Program-made: the position numbers and the translations under genes
Assembly: GCA_963785155.1 (NCBI GenBank)
Contig: CAWAUB010000007.1
Coordinates: 62,001-126,000, forward strand
Direction: 5' to 3'
DNA: 64,000 nt
Origin: DASUSH01 sp963785155
GTDB taxonomy: Bacteria > Actinomycetota > Thermoleophilia > Solirubrobacterales > 70-9
In this document: positions 16,202-25,027 of the stretch, piece after piece
How positions within the stretch are numbered: the first letter of the stretch is position 1
How the letters are laid out: every line of letters starts with the position of its first letter
The notes under the pieces: generated by a model
What the model was told of the DNA's origin: nothing
Databases searched by the model: none
What the model saw: only the letters and a program-made list of their open reading frames with translations

Positions 16202-17126
16202 CGGCCCCGACCTCGACCTGGGCCCAGTCGAGACCGTCGGGCGGGCGCGACCAGATCCGGGTGGAGCAGGTGGGCGAGCAGCTCGACGCCCTCGACCAGC
16301 CGCGGGCCGGGCCGCGAGAACGTCGCGGCGGCGTCGACCGCCCAGACCGCCTCGGCGCCGAGCCCGGCGAGCAGCTTGCGGTGGTCGCGGGCCTGCGCCG
16401 CCGACTCGTCGGCCGTCAGAGGCCGCACGGCATGACGACGGCCACGTCGGGCTGCGCGGCCGCGCAGCGCGCCCCAGCGCATCGTCCGCGAGTCGACCCC
16501 CGTCTCGCCCAGCGGATCCTTGCCGCCGGCGAGCTCGATCATCTCCGGCACCCAGTGGCCGCCGACGAAGGGCGGGTCGAGCCACTCGAGCGCGAGCACG
16601 CGGGGCGGCCGCTCGCGCCCGCGACCGCGTCGCGAACCGCGGCGATCCGGCGCTCGAGGTCGGCGCGCAGGCGGGCGGCCTCCGCCTCGATCCCGATCGC
16701 GGCGGCGAGCGTCTCGGCGTCGGCGAGGACCTCGGCGAGCGTCGAGGGGTCGAGGGAGATCACCTGCGGATGCGTCGGCAGCCGCTCGGCGACGGCGCGC
16801 ACGTCGTCGTAGGAGACGGCGCACACATCGCAGAGCGCCTGGGTCACGATCAGGTCGACGCCGAGCTCGGTCAGCACCGGCTCGTCGAGCTCGTAGAGGG
16901 CCTCGCCGCGCCCGGTCACCTCGCGCACCTGCCGGTCGATCTCGCCGGGAGGGAGCCCTGCCGGGATCACGCTGCGGGTCAGGTGGGGGAGGCCCTGCGC
17001 CGCCGGCGGGTAGTCGCACTCGTGGGTGACCGCGGCGACGGAGTCGCCCATGCCCAGCGCAAACAGCAGCTCTGTCGCCGAGGGCACGAGGCTGGCGATC
17101 CTCATCTCCTGACCGGGGCTACCCAT
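16198..17126 (-). CDS. BtuF/cobalamin-type substrate-binding protein
   Basis: The restored protein, about 305 residues, has the periplasmic-binding-protein 2-type pattern RIASLVPSATELLFALGMGDSVAAVTHECDYP and the block VTQALCDVCAVSYDDV. This is common in cobalamin/iron-complex binding proteins of actinobacteria. The second lobe appears after a frameshift near 16615: VLALEWLDPPFVGGHWVPEM, LAGGKDPLG, then GAEAVWAVDAAATFSRPGPRLVEGVELL. No signal peptide or lipobox is seen at the start, which is odd for a transporter component; a non-transport role is possible. ATG 17126 follows a TAGTCG hexamer by 6 nt. No permease or ATPase gene lies beside it. Confidence 0.72.
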
Positions 17127-17156
17127 CGCGCCCGACTATGGCACCATCGCCCCACG

Positions 17157-17435
17157 ATGGCACTGCTTTCCGACGAGGAGATCCAGGGCAAGCTCGGCGA
17201 GCTCGACGGCTGGGAGCGCGACGGCGACGCGATTCGCAAGAAGTTCGACCGCGGCGACTTCGTCGGCTCGGTCAAGTTCGTCGACTCGGTGGTCGAGCCG
17301 GCCGAGGAGATGGGGCATCATCCGGACCTCGAGATCTCGTGGAGCGAGGTCACGGTCAAGATCACCTCGCACTCCGAGGGCGGATTGACCGCGAACGACT
17401 TCGAGCTCGCGGCGAAGATCGACGCCCTCTCCTAG
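17157..17435 (+). CDS. pterin-4-alpha-carbinolamine dehydratase
   Basis: The 92-residue protein fits the PCD/DCoH family, which recycles 4a-hydroxytetrahydrobiopterin and in many bacteria has a broader molybdopterin- or folate-linked role. Key motif: EEMGHHPDLEISWSEVTVKI, containing the paired His, followed by LTANDFELAAKID. ATG 17157 gives the usual family length; an upstream ATG at 17138 is out of frame. wecB follows after 6 nt, so the two are probably cotranscribed although unrelated in pathway. No aromatic amino-acid hydroxylase is in the window. Confidence 0.9.
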   Translation: MALLSDEEIQGKLGELDGWERDGDAIRKKFDRGDFVGSVKFVDSVVEPAEEMGHHPDLEISWSEVTVKITSHSEGGLTANDFELAAKIDALS

Positions 17436-17441
17436 TTCGTA

Positions 17442-18512
17442 GTGCGGATCGTCTACGTAGTCGGGACGCGCCCGAACTTCGTCAAGATGGCGCCGGTGAT
17501 CGCGGCCCTGCGCCGCCGCGCGCCCGACTCGCGCCACGTCCTCGTCCACACCGGCCAGCACTACGACCCGATGATGTCGGGGATCTTCCTGGAGGAGCTC
17601 GGCGTGCCCGAGCCCGACCACCTGCTCGGCGTCGGATCGGGCACCCACGCGGAGCAGACGGCAGGCGTGCTCGAAGCGCTCGAGCCCGTCCTGGTCTCCG
17701 AAGAGGCGGAGCTCGTCCTGGTTCCGGGCGACGTCAATTCGACTCTCGCGGCGGCGCTCTGTGCGGTGAAGCTCGAGATCCCGGTCGGCCACGTGGAGTC
17801 GGGCCTGCGCAGCTTCGACCGCTCGATGCCGGAGGAGACGAACCGCGTCGTCGCCGACCACCTCTCCGAATACCTCTTCCTGCACTCCGACGAGGCCGTC
17901 GAGAACCTGCGGGCCGAGGGCGTCGCCGACGAGCGCATGCACTTCGTCGGCAACACGATGATCGACACCCTGGTTGCGCTCGAGGACCGGTTTCGGGAGC
18001 GCGGGGCAGCGGCGTCCCTGGGCCTCGACCCGGGCGGCTACATGCTCGTCACCCTGCACCGGCCGGCGCTCGTCGACGGACCCCTGCTGGCCGATGCGAT
18101 GGAGGCATTGTCGGTGGTGGCGCAGGAGCTCCCTGTCTTGTTTCCGGTCCATCCGCGGACGAGGAAGATGCTCGGGGACGACTGGAAGGAGCCGCCCGGC
18201 GTGAAGCTGATCGACCCGGTCGGGTACCTCGACTTCCTCTCCCTCGAGGCCGACGCCGCCGCTCTCCTGACCGACTCGGGCGGCATCCAGGAGGAGACGA
18301 CCTATCTCGGCGTGCCGTGCTTCACCCTGCGCGACAACACCGAGCGTCCCGTGACCATCCGCGCGGGGACCAACACGCTGCTCGGCCTGGACCCGTCGCG
18401 GATCGCCGAGATCCCGCAGCTGATGCGGGAAAAGCCGCAAGTTACGGCCGAGCGACCCCCGAAGTGGGACGGTCGTGCGGCGGAGCGGATTGCCGACGTG
18501 CTGGTGCGCTAG
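17442..18512 (+). CDS. wecB: UDP-N-acetylglucosamine 2-epimerase (non-hydrolysing)
   Basis: It interconverts UDP-GlcNAc and UDP-ManNAc, supplying ManNAc for surface polysaccharide. The 356 residues contain family motifs GTRPNFVKMAPVI, HTGQHYD, PGDVNSTLAAALCAVKL, HVESGLRSFDRSMPEETNR, TLHRP, and TDSGGIQEETTYLGVPCFTLRDNTERP. It starts at GTG 17442. It stands 27 kb from the polysaccharide cluster but probably feeds it. Its stop codon TAG forms part of the TAGCTT hexamer that precedes leader copy 3. Confidence 0.93.
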   Translation: MRIVYVVGTRPNFVKMAPVIAALRRRAPDSRHVLVHTGQHYDPMMSGIFLEELGVPEPDHLLGVGSGTHAEQTAGVLEALEPVLVSEEAELVLVPGDVNSTLAAALCAVKLEIPVGHVESGLRSFDRSMPEETNRVVADHLSEYLFLHSDEAVENLRAEGVADERMHFVGNTMIDTLVALEDRFRERGAAASLGLDPGGYMLVTLHRPALVDGPLLADAMEALSVVAQELPVLFPVHPRTRKMLGDDWKEPPGVKLIDPVGYLDFLSLEADAAALLTDSGGIQEETTYLGVPCFTLRDNTERPVTIRAGTNTLLGLDPSRIAEIPQLMREKPQVTAERPPKWDGRAAERIADVLVR

Positions 18513-18582
18513 CTTCACCGACCAATGAACCCGCCGAATCCTCCGCTTCGCGTCCGGTTCGGCTCGATCTCATCTGCATGAG
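18510..18582 (+). promoter_or_regulatory. structured leader element, copy 3 (upstream of DUF47/PiT operon)
   Basis: TAGCTT (18510-18515) precedes the leader at 18525-18582 (58 nt). Both hairpins match copy 1 base for base. The leader encodes MNPPNPPLRVRFGSISSA with TGA at 18579-18581, one base before the ATG at 18583. It begins only 12 nt after wecB, so the leader is either a separate transcription start or an intercistronic control element. Confidence 0.85.
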
Positions 18583-19200
18583 ATGGCGCTCTCCCTAGTA
18601 CCGCGCGACAAGGTCTTCTTCGACCTCTTCGCGGAGGCAGGTCAGAACAGTCTGCGCTCGGCTCAGCTCCTGAAGGAGATGCTCGAGACGTGGCCCGACG
18701 AGGGCGGGCTCTCGCGCGACATCCTCAAGTGCGAGAGCGAGGGCGACCGGATCACCCACGACATCATCCAGCGCCTTAACACGACGTTCGTGACGCCGCT
18801 CGACCGCGAGGACATCTACGGGCTCGCCGGCGGCCTCGACGACATCGTCGACTATGTCGAGGAGAGCGCTGACTTCCTCGGCCTCTACAAGATCGAGGCG
18901 CCGATGGCCCAGTCGCAGGCCCTTGCCGAGGTTCTGGTCAAGTGCTGCGAGCAGCTCGCTGAGCTGCTCTCGCACCTGCGCGGCTTCAAGGACCTCGAGA
19001 ACTACTGGATCGAGATCCACCGGCTCGAGAACGACGGCGACCGGATCTACCGTGACGCCGTCGCCTCGCTCTTCTCGAACGGGATCGACCCCATGGTCGT
19101 GATCCGCTGGAAGGACATCTTCGGTGTGCTCGAGCGGGCGATCGACGCGACCGAGACCGCGGCGCACATCGTCGAGGGCATCGTCATCAAGAACTCGTAG
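18583..19200 (+). CDS. DUF47 (PhoU-like) regulator of phosphate transporter
   Basis: The 205-residue, all-helical protein has DUF47 marks: FFDLFAEAGQNSLRSAQLL, KCESEGDRITHDIIQRLNTTFVTPLDREDIYGLAGGLDDIVDY (with acidic/Glu-Asp metal-binding positions), and RLENDGDRIYRDAVASLF. DUF47 proteins lie beside PiT transporters and are thought to adjust phosphate uptake. Here it is 6 nt upstream of pit. Its ATG is the one partly buried in hairpin 2 of leader copy 3 and it has no Shine-Dalgarno sequence, so the pair may be controlled at translation. Confidence 0.9.
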   Translation: MALSLVPRDKVFFDLFAEAGQNSLRSAQLLKEMLETWPDEGGLSRDILKCESEGDRITHDIIQRLNTTFVTPLDREDIYGLAGGLDDIVDYVEESADFLGLYKIEAPMAQSQALAEVLVKCCEQLAELLSHLRGFKDLENYWIEIHRLENDGDRIYRDAVASLFSNGIDPMVVIRWKDIFGVLERAIDATETAAHIVEGIVIKNS

Positions 19201-19206
19201 TCCCAG

Positions 19207-20303
<1,097 letters not shown>

Positions 20304-20307
<4 letters not shown>

Positions 20308-20558
20308 GTCTGCTGACCCTCGTCGGTTCGATCGTCGATTGGGACGAGCTCGGGAAGACGGTCGTTGCCGCATTCCTTGCAGGCGTCGGCATCACCGCGG
20401 CGTTCGCGGTCGCGATCTACGGCGCGGCGCAGTTCAACGAGCGCCGTCGTGAGGGACACGAGGTTGCCGCCGCCGGGGCTGCCGCTATCGCGGTGCTCGG
20501 GCTTGCGGTCTGCGCGGCGGGGATCGTCTTCGGCCTGATCGTCATGCTCAGCGACTAG
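20304..20558 (+). CDS. small two-helix membrane protein after pit
   Basis: The 84-residue protein has two hydrophobic helices (VVAAFLAGVGITAAFAVAIYGA and AAIAVLGLAVCAAGIVFGLIVM) separated by a charged loop (QFNERRREGHE). It overlaps the pit stop by 4 nt, so it is translated with the transporter. I do not recognise the family. It may be an accessory subunit of the phosphate uptake pair. Confidence 0.65.
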
Positions 20559-20573
20559 AGACCTCGAGCGGCG

Positions 20574-20579
20574 TACGAT
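20574..20579 (+). promoter_or_regulatory. -10 hexamer, leaderless-type start
   Basis: TACGAT ends 6 nt before ATG 20586, with no ribosome-binding sequence between. Confidence 0.5.
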
Positions 20580-20585
20580 CGAGGC

Positions 20586-20936
20586 ATGCGCACCGCGCGA
20601 AACGTCGCGATCATCGCCGTCCTTGCGATCCCGGTCGCCTTCCTTCCGGCGGGCGGGGCGATTGCCGACGCGATCCTGGCCGCGCTGCTGCTCGGCTTCC
20701 TCGCGGGCATCGCGATGATGGTCTACGTGCTCTACCGGCAGAACCAGATGACGCTCTCGGCCCTCCCTGACTCTCGACGAGCGCTCCTCTACAGCGCCGT
20801 CGCCGGCCTCGCGCTGCTGATCGCGGCTCAGCAGGAGCTCCTCGACTGGGCCGGCGGTTTCATCATCTGGATCGGCCTCGTCGCGTGCTGCGCCTTCCTC
20901 ATTTTTGCGGTTTGGCGCGAAGCGCAGTCGCTTTAG
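20586..20936 (+). CDS. small four-helix membrane protein, unknown
   Basis: The 116-residue protein has four hydrophobic segments (IIAVLAIPVAFLPAGG, ILAALLLGFLAGIAMMVYVLY, LLYSAVAGLALLIAA, FIIWIGLVACCAFLIFAVW). A charged loop follows the second. No family is recognised. It appears to have its own leaderless promoter. It stands between the phosphate operon and the Tad-like genes. Confidence 0.65.
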   Translation: MRTARNVAIIAVLAIPVAFLPAGGAIADAILAALLLGFLAGIAMMVYVLYRQNQMTLSALPDSRRALLYSAVAGLALLIAAQQELLDWAGGFIIWIGLVACCAFLIFAVWREAQSL

Positions 20937-20972
20937 GCACTTTCCGCGCGCCATCCGTGCGCCGCCGCGACG

Positions 20973-20978
20973 TAGCGT
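20973..20978 (+). promoter_or_regulatory. -10 hexamer, leaderless-type start
   Basis: TAGCGT ends 7 nt before ATG 20986 of the first TadE-like gene; no Shine-Dalgarno sequence is present. Confidence 0.45.
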
Positions 20979-20985
20979 CGTTCGC

Positions 20986-21339
20986 ATGGCCACGACGCCC
21001 GATCGAGAGCGCGATGAACGTGGCCAGGCGTCCGCCGAGCTGGTGGCGGTCGTGCCACTGGTGGTGCTCGCCGTCGTGGCTGCGGCTCAGCTGACCGCGG
21101 CGGGCTGGGCGCTCTGGTCGGCGGCGGGCGCGGCGCGGGCGGGTGCGCGGGCGGCGCATGTCGGCGGCGATCCCGAGCGGGTGGCTCTCGGCGCGCTGCC
21201 GGGTCCACTCCGTGAGGACGCCGAGGTTTCCGACGACGAGGAGGTCCGGGTCCAGGTCAAGGTGCCCGGCCTCGTCCCCGGGATCCCCCGGCTGGCGATC
21301 TCCGCCGCCGCCAACCTCGACCCGCTGGCCGGTGGCTGA
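20986..21339 (+). CDS. TadE-like pilus-assembly protein 1
   Basis: The 117-residue protein has a prepilin-like start: a short basic leader, RGQASAELVAVVPLVVLAVVAAAQL, where ERGQASAELVA resembles the Glu-containing start of TadE/TadF pseudopilins, then one hydrophobic helix. The remainder is a small extracytoplasmic domain (GARAAHVGGDP, VRVQVKVPGLVPG). It is followed directly by a second copy of the same design and then a TadG-like hybrid. No tadA, tadB or tadC is visible in the window, so a full Tad secretion machine would have to lie elsewhere. Confidence 0.75.
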   Translation: MATTPDRERDERGQASAELVAVVPLVVLAVVAAAQLTAAGWALWSAAGAARAGARAAHVGGDPERVALGALPGPLREDAEVSDDEEVRVQVKVPGLVPGIPRLAISAAANLDPLAGG

Positions 21340-21681
21340 GTGTTCGAGGGCCGCCAGTCCGGCCAGGCCTCCCTGGAGCTGCTCGCCGCGGTGCCCGCGC
21401 TGCTCGTGGCGGGCCTCGTCGCCCTGCAGCTCCTCGCCGCGGGCTACACCCTGACCCTCGCCGACGGCGCCGTGGAGGCGGGTGCTCTGGCACTCGCGGC
21501 AGGGCGGCCACCCGCGCCGGCCGTCCGCGCCGCGTTGCCCGGCTGGGCCGAGAGGCGGGTCCACGTCGAGGTCGACGGCGGCCGGCTGTCGGTGAGGCTG
21601 GAGCCGCCGTCGCCTGTTCCGGGGATCGCCGAGCGGCTCGCCACGGAGTCGGACGCGTGGGTCCGGAGGCCGGCGGGGTGA
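21340..21681 (+). CDS. TadE-like pilus-assembly protein 2
   Basis: The 113-residue protein starts at GTG 21340, adjacent to the previous stop. It again has a short leader, GQASLELLAAVPALLVAGLVALQLLAAG as TadE-type helix, and an extracytoplasmic part ending VPGIAERLATES. It is similar in plan to its upstream neighbour (shared VPGI motif), so it probably arose by duplication. Its stop overlaps the GTG of the next gene (GTGA). Confidence 0.7.
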   Translation: MFEGRQSGQASLELLAAVPALLVAGLVALQLLAAGYTLTLADGAVEAGALALAAGRPPAPAVRAALPGWAERRVHVEVDGGRLSVRLEPPSPVPGIAERLATESDAWVRRPAG

Positions 21682-23630
21682 CGCTGCCCGTCGTCATCGT
21701 CACGGAGGCGGGCGACGCCGGCGGCGGCCTCGCCGAGGCGGCGGCGCTGGCGATCGCGTTCGCCCGGCGGACGGCGGGCGGCGTCCTGCTCGCCGAGCTC
21801 ACGACCGAAGAACGGCGCCGCCGCCCGACTCTCCTCGCCTCGGACGCCGCCCGCGATCTGGAGTCGGGGCTCCGCGGCGCGGATCCCGAGGCTCGCCCGG
21901 TCGCACGCGGCAACCTCTGCTGGCTCCCGCTGGACGGACTGGACGCGCTGGAGGCCGTGGTCTCCGCGCAGCCCGAGTGCGGGCTGGTCGTCGCCCATCT
22001 GCCACCCGCGCGTTGGGCGGAGGCGCTCGACCGCACCGGCCTCGGGGTCGCCGGAGGCCTCGTCCGCGCCGACCTCGCCACGGACCGCGAGCTCGCCGCG
22101 CTCGCCGTGGCCGAGTTGCGGGCGCGGGGCCTCGCTGCGCGGGTCGCGAAGCGCGGGCAGGGGCCGGTCGCCGCCCGGCGATCCCTGGCCGGCCTCGAGG
22201 CCGGCGGCGCAACGAGCGCCCGGGCCGAGCGCGCCGCTCGGGCGCTCGTGCCGATGGCCCGGCAGGCCGGCCAGGCGATGCCCCTGATGCTCGGCGCCGT
22301 CTTCGCCGTGGTCTTCGCCGCCTTGGTCCTGGCGGCAATCGGTGGGGCGGTGACCGGCAAGGGCAGAGCACAGCGCGCGGCCGACCTCGCGGCGCTCTCG
22401 GCCGCGCGCTCGATGCGCGACGACTTCGACCGCCTGCTGGCGCCCGCTCGACTCGCCGACGGCTCGCCCAACCCGGCGCACCTGAGCAAGGGTGCCTATC
22501 TGGTTAGGGCCGCGGCGGCGGGGGAGGAGGCCGCGGGTGCAAACGGGGTCGCTCCGCAGCACATCGCGATCGAGTTCCCCGACGAGGGCTCGTTCGCGCC
22601 GGTGCGGGCGCGGGCGAAGGTGGTCGGCGAGCTGGAGACGAGCGCGGTGCCCGGTTCGGATTCGAGCCACCGCGCGGCCGCGATCGCGGGCCGGGTCGAG
22701 GTCGAGGCCTCGGCGACCGCCGAGGCGTCCGCGCCCGCGGACTACGGAGGGATGCCGGAGATGGCAACCGGGGGCGGGTACTCCGGTCCGCTTGCGTATA
22801 GGCAGGGCAAGCCGATGCGCCCCGATGTTGCAGCCGCCTTTGACCGCATGGCCGCCGCGGCGCGCGGCGCCGGGCTGGCGCTCATGGTCAACTCGGCCTT
22901 CCGCTCCGACGCGGAGCAGGCCGAGCTCTTCGCCGCCAACCCGGACCCGACCTGGGTCGCTCCGCCGGGCCAGTCGCTGCACCGCTGCGCGACGGAGCTC
23001 GACCTCGGCCCGCCGGCCGCGTACGGCTGGCTGGCCTCCAACGCGGGCCGCTTCGGCTTTCTAAAGCGGTACAGCTGGGAGGCCTGGCATTTCGGCTACA
23101 CCGAGGGACCCGCGCCCTGCTCGGCAGCCGGCGACGCGATCGGAACCGGCTCGGGGGCACGGCGGCGGCGACGGCAAGGATCGGGTGGGGGAGGGATGCC
23201 CGCGTACGTGCCGGCGCAGTTCCGCGCGCCGCTGGAGCGGTCGGCATCTCGCTGGAACGTCTCGGCCGCCCTCCTCGCCGCGCAGATCATGGCCGAGTCG
23301 AATTTCAACCCGATGGCGGTCTCTCCCGCCGGCGCCCAGGGCATCGCCCAGTTCATGCCCGCTACCGCTGCCGGCTACGGGCTCCACGATCCGTTCGACG
23401 CCCCGGCTGCGATCGACGCCCAGGCCCACCTGATGTCCGACCTGCTCGGCCAGTTCGACTCGATCCCGCTGGCGCTCGCCGCCTACAACGCGGGGCCGGG
23501 CGCGGTCGCGGCATGCGGCTGCGTGCCGACCCTAGCCGGAGACGAGGCGTACGTCGCCCGCATCCTCGGCCTGCTCGACGGCGCGGGTGAGATCCTCGCG
23601 CCGCCGCTCGAGGTGAGGCTGGTGGCGTGA
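21678..23630 (+). CDS. TadG-like protein fused to VanY-type carboxypeptidase and SLT transglycosylase domains
   Basis: About 650 residues in four parts. (1) Residues about 1-185: degenerate CpaE/MinD-like region without a clear Walker lysine. (2) About 195-250: TadG-type membrane start, GQAMPLMLGAVFAVVFAALVLAAIG then RAQRAADLAALSAARSM. (3) About 365-480: D-alanyl-D-alanine carboxypeptidase (VanY) with VNSAFRSDAEQAELF, SLHRCATELDLG (zinc His and Asp) and SWEAWHFGY. (4) About 505-630: lytic transglycosylase with catalytic Glu in QIMAESNFNPMAVSPAGAQGIAQFMPATA and LAAYNAGPGAV. It could cut peptide and glycan strands of the wall at a pilus site. GTG 21678 is preferred over 21657 because of the GTGA overlap. 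Confidence 0.85.
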   Translation: MTLPVVIVTEAGDAGGGLAEAAALAIAFARRTAGGVLLAELTTEERRRRPTLLASDAARDLESGLRGADPEARPVARGNLCWLPLDGLDALEAVVSAQPECGLVVAHLPPARWAEALDRTGLGVAGGLVRADLATDRELAALAVAELRARGLAARVAKRGQGPVAARRSLAGLEAGGATSARAERAARALVPMARQAGQAMPLMLGAVFAVVFAALVLAAIGGAVTGKGRAQRAADLAALSAARSMRDDFDRLLAPARLADGSPNPAHLSKGAYLVRAAAAGEEAAGANGVAPQHIAIEFPDEGSFAPVRARAKVVGELETSAVPGSDSSHRAAAIAGRVEVEASATAEASAPADYGGMPEMATGGGYSGPLAYRQGKPMRPDVAAAFDRMAAAARGAGLALMVNSAFRSDAEQAELFAANPDPTWVAPPGQSLHRCATELDLGPPAAYGWLASNAGRFGFLKRYSWEAWHFGYTEGPAPCSAAGDAIGTGSGARRRRRQGSGGGGMPAYVPAQFRAPLERSASRWNVSAALLAAQIMAESNFNPMAVSPAGAQGIAQFMPATAAGYGLHDPFDAPAAIDAQAHLMSDLLGQFDSIPLALAAYNAGPGAVAACGCVPTLAGDEAYVARILGLLDGAGEILAPPLEVRLVA

Positions 23631-23632
23631 GA

Positions 23633-23701
23633 TGATCTCAAACGAATGCCGCCGAATCCTCCGCTTCGCGTCCGGTTCGGGCTCGATCTCATCTGCATGA
23701 G
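23633..23701 (+). promoter_or_regulatory. structured leader element, copy 4 (upstream of NTF2-like gene)
   Basis: The leader covers 23645-23701 (57 nt) after a weaker hexamer, TGATCT (23633-23638). Hairpin 2 equals copy 1. Hairpin 1 has one extra G after TTCGG. Without that G the leader encodes MPPNPPLRVRFGSISSA ending one base before the ATG at 23702; with it the frame ends in TGA overlapping that ATG. Confidence 0.82.
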
Positions 23702-24102
23702 ATGAGCGAGCAGGAGGCGGCGGCGATCGCGACGCGCTTCGTCGAGGCGTTCTCGGACGGGGGACGTCGACGCAATGCGGGCGGTCCTCGCCGGCGACAT
23801 GACGTCGTTCATCACCAACGCCGACGGCGGGACGGACCGGATCGAGGGGGCGGACGCGTTGCTCGACCCGAATTGAGGCGATGGACCTGCCCTCGGCCGA
23901 CTACAGCGTCGAGCTGACCCAGCCGCCCGTGCCGGTCCCGCCCGACAAGGTGATGGCGATGGTTGAGGTCCGGGCGGAGCGGGACGGGCGCAGGCTGCAC
24001 AACTTCGCGGCGCACCTGCTGACGATCGACGGTGACGAGGTCTCCGAGTGGCGGATGGCCGACGCGAAGCCTGCCGAGAGCGACGAGTTCTGGTCGGCCT
24101 AG
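23702..24102 (+). CDS. NTF2-like (SnoaL-type) protein, frame disturbed
   Basis: Restored from three frames: MSEQEAAAIATRFVEAFSDG, then DVDAMRAVLAGDMTSFITNADGG, RIEGADALLD, MDLPSADYSVEL, VMAMVEVRAERDGRRLHNFAAHLLTIDGDEVSEWRM. The pattern is a cone-shaped NTF2 fold of about 130 residues, used by many small enzymes and ligand-binding proteins. Shifts lie near 23760 (a run of five G) and 23870, each corrected by one base. The ATG is set by leader copy 4. MaoC follows after 20 nt. The substrate is unknown. Confidence 0.7.
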
Positions 24103-24109
24103 ATCTAGA

Positions 24110-24115
24110 TAGCCT
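24110..24115 (+). promoter_or_regulatory. -10 hexamer, leaderless-type start
   Basis: TAGCCT ends 7 nt before the ATG of the MaoC gene, at the same distance as the identical hexamer before leader copy 1. Confidence 0.5.
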
Positions 24116-24122
24116 GCCACGC

Positions 24123-24599
24123 ATGGCACAGGTTCAGGTCGACGGCATCGAAGGCCTCAAGGGCATGCTCGGCGAGGTCGTCGGGCCCGGCGAGTGGCGC
24201 GAGGTCACGCAGGAGATGATCGACACGTTCGCCGACCTCTCCGGCGACGATCAGTGGATCCACGTCGACGTCGAGCGGGCCGAGAAGGAGAGTCCGTTCG
24301 GGACGACGATCGCCCACGGCAACCTGACGGTGTCGATGATCGACGGATTCCGGCTCGATCTGATCGAGTCGACCGGCTTCACGCTCGGCGTCAACTACGG
24401 CTGGAACAAGATCCGCTTCCCGGCCCCGGTGCCGGCCGGTGCCCGTTGCCGCGCCACTGCCGAGGTGATTTCGGTCGACGACGTCGGCGGTGGCTGGTGG
24501 CAGGTGGTGACCAAGTTCACCGTCGAGGTCGAGGGCTCGGACAAGCCCGCGTGCGTCGGCGAGTCGGTCGGTCGCGCGCTCGTGCCGCAGGACGACTGA
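24123..24599 (+). CDS. MaoC-like hot-dog-fold dehydratase
   Basis: The 158-residue protein has the (R)-hydratase pattern: FADLSGDDQWIHVDVERAEKESPFGTTIAHGNLTVSM, which contains the catalytic Asp and the His of the hydratase-2 motif, followed by NYGWNKIRFPAPVPAGARCRATAEV. It likely hydrates or dehydrates enoyl-/3-hydroxyacyl-CoA thioesters. The enoyl-CoA hydratase gene 430 nt away on the other strand hints at fatty-acid turnover in this area. Confidence 0.88.
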   Translation: MAQVQVDGIEGLKGMLGEVVGPGEWREVTQEMIDTFADLSGDDQWIHVDVERAEKESPFGTTIAHGNLTVSMIDGFRLDLIESTGFTLGVNYGWNKIRFPAPVPAGARCRATAEVISVDDVGGGWWQVVTKFTVEVEGSDKPACVGESVGRALVPQDD

Positions 24600-24602
24600 C
24601 GA

Positions 24603-25004
24603 CTAGTCGACGGTAAGCGTCCCCTCCATGCCGCCCTCGCGGTGGCCCGCGACGGAGCAGAAGTAGGTGTATTCGCCCGGCTCGACCGCGTACTGGGTGA
24701 CGTCGGTGTCTCCGTCCGCGATCAGGTCCGTGCAGCCGAGTTCCTTGCCGCCCGAGTCCTCGAGGCAGAAGTCGTGGGCGATCGGCGCCGGGTTGTCGAA
24801 GGTAACGCTGAGCTCCCCGGGCTTCGACTCGAGCGAGTCCTGCTCGAACGCGAACTCGCCGCTGGGGACGGCTGAGACCTCGGTGGACTCGGACGTCGGG
24901 TTGACGTCGGTCGTCTCGCTGGTCGTCGCGGCCTCGTCGTCCCCGCCGCAGGCGGCGAGCCCGAGCAGGGCAAGGGCGCAGAGCCCGATCACGAGAAGTC
25001 GCAT
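24603..25004 (-). CDS. cupredoxin-like lipoprotein
   Basis: A lipoprotein signal (MRLLVIGLCALALLGLAAC) places Cys19 at the mature N-terminus. A Thr/Ser/Glu-rich linker (TTSETTDVNPTSESTE) leads to a plastocyanin-like domain. Copper ligands are visible: His in PAPIAHDFCLED, then YFCSVAGHREGGMEGTL supplying Cys, His and Met. An additional Cys pair (FCLED/LGCTD) may form a disulphide. It should carry electrons or bind copper at the outer membrane face of the cell. ATG 25004 is chosen because it starts the signal peptide. It converges with maoC. Confidence 0.85.
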   Translation of the reverse strand: MRLLVIGLCALALLGLAACGGDDEAATTSETTDVNPTSESTEVSAVPSGEFAFEQDSLESKPGELSVTFDNPAPIAHDFCLEDSGGKELGCTDLIADGDTDVTQYAVEPGEYTYFCSVAGHREGGMEGTLTVD

Positions 25005-25027
25005 GCCGCTCAGCCTAGGGCTCATCC

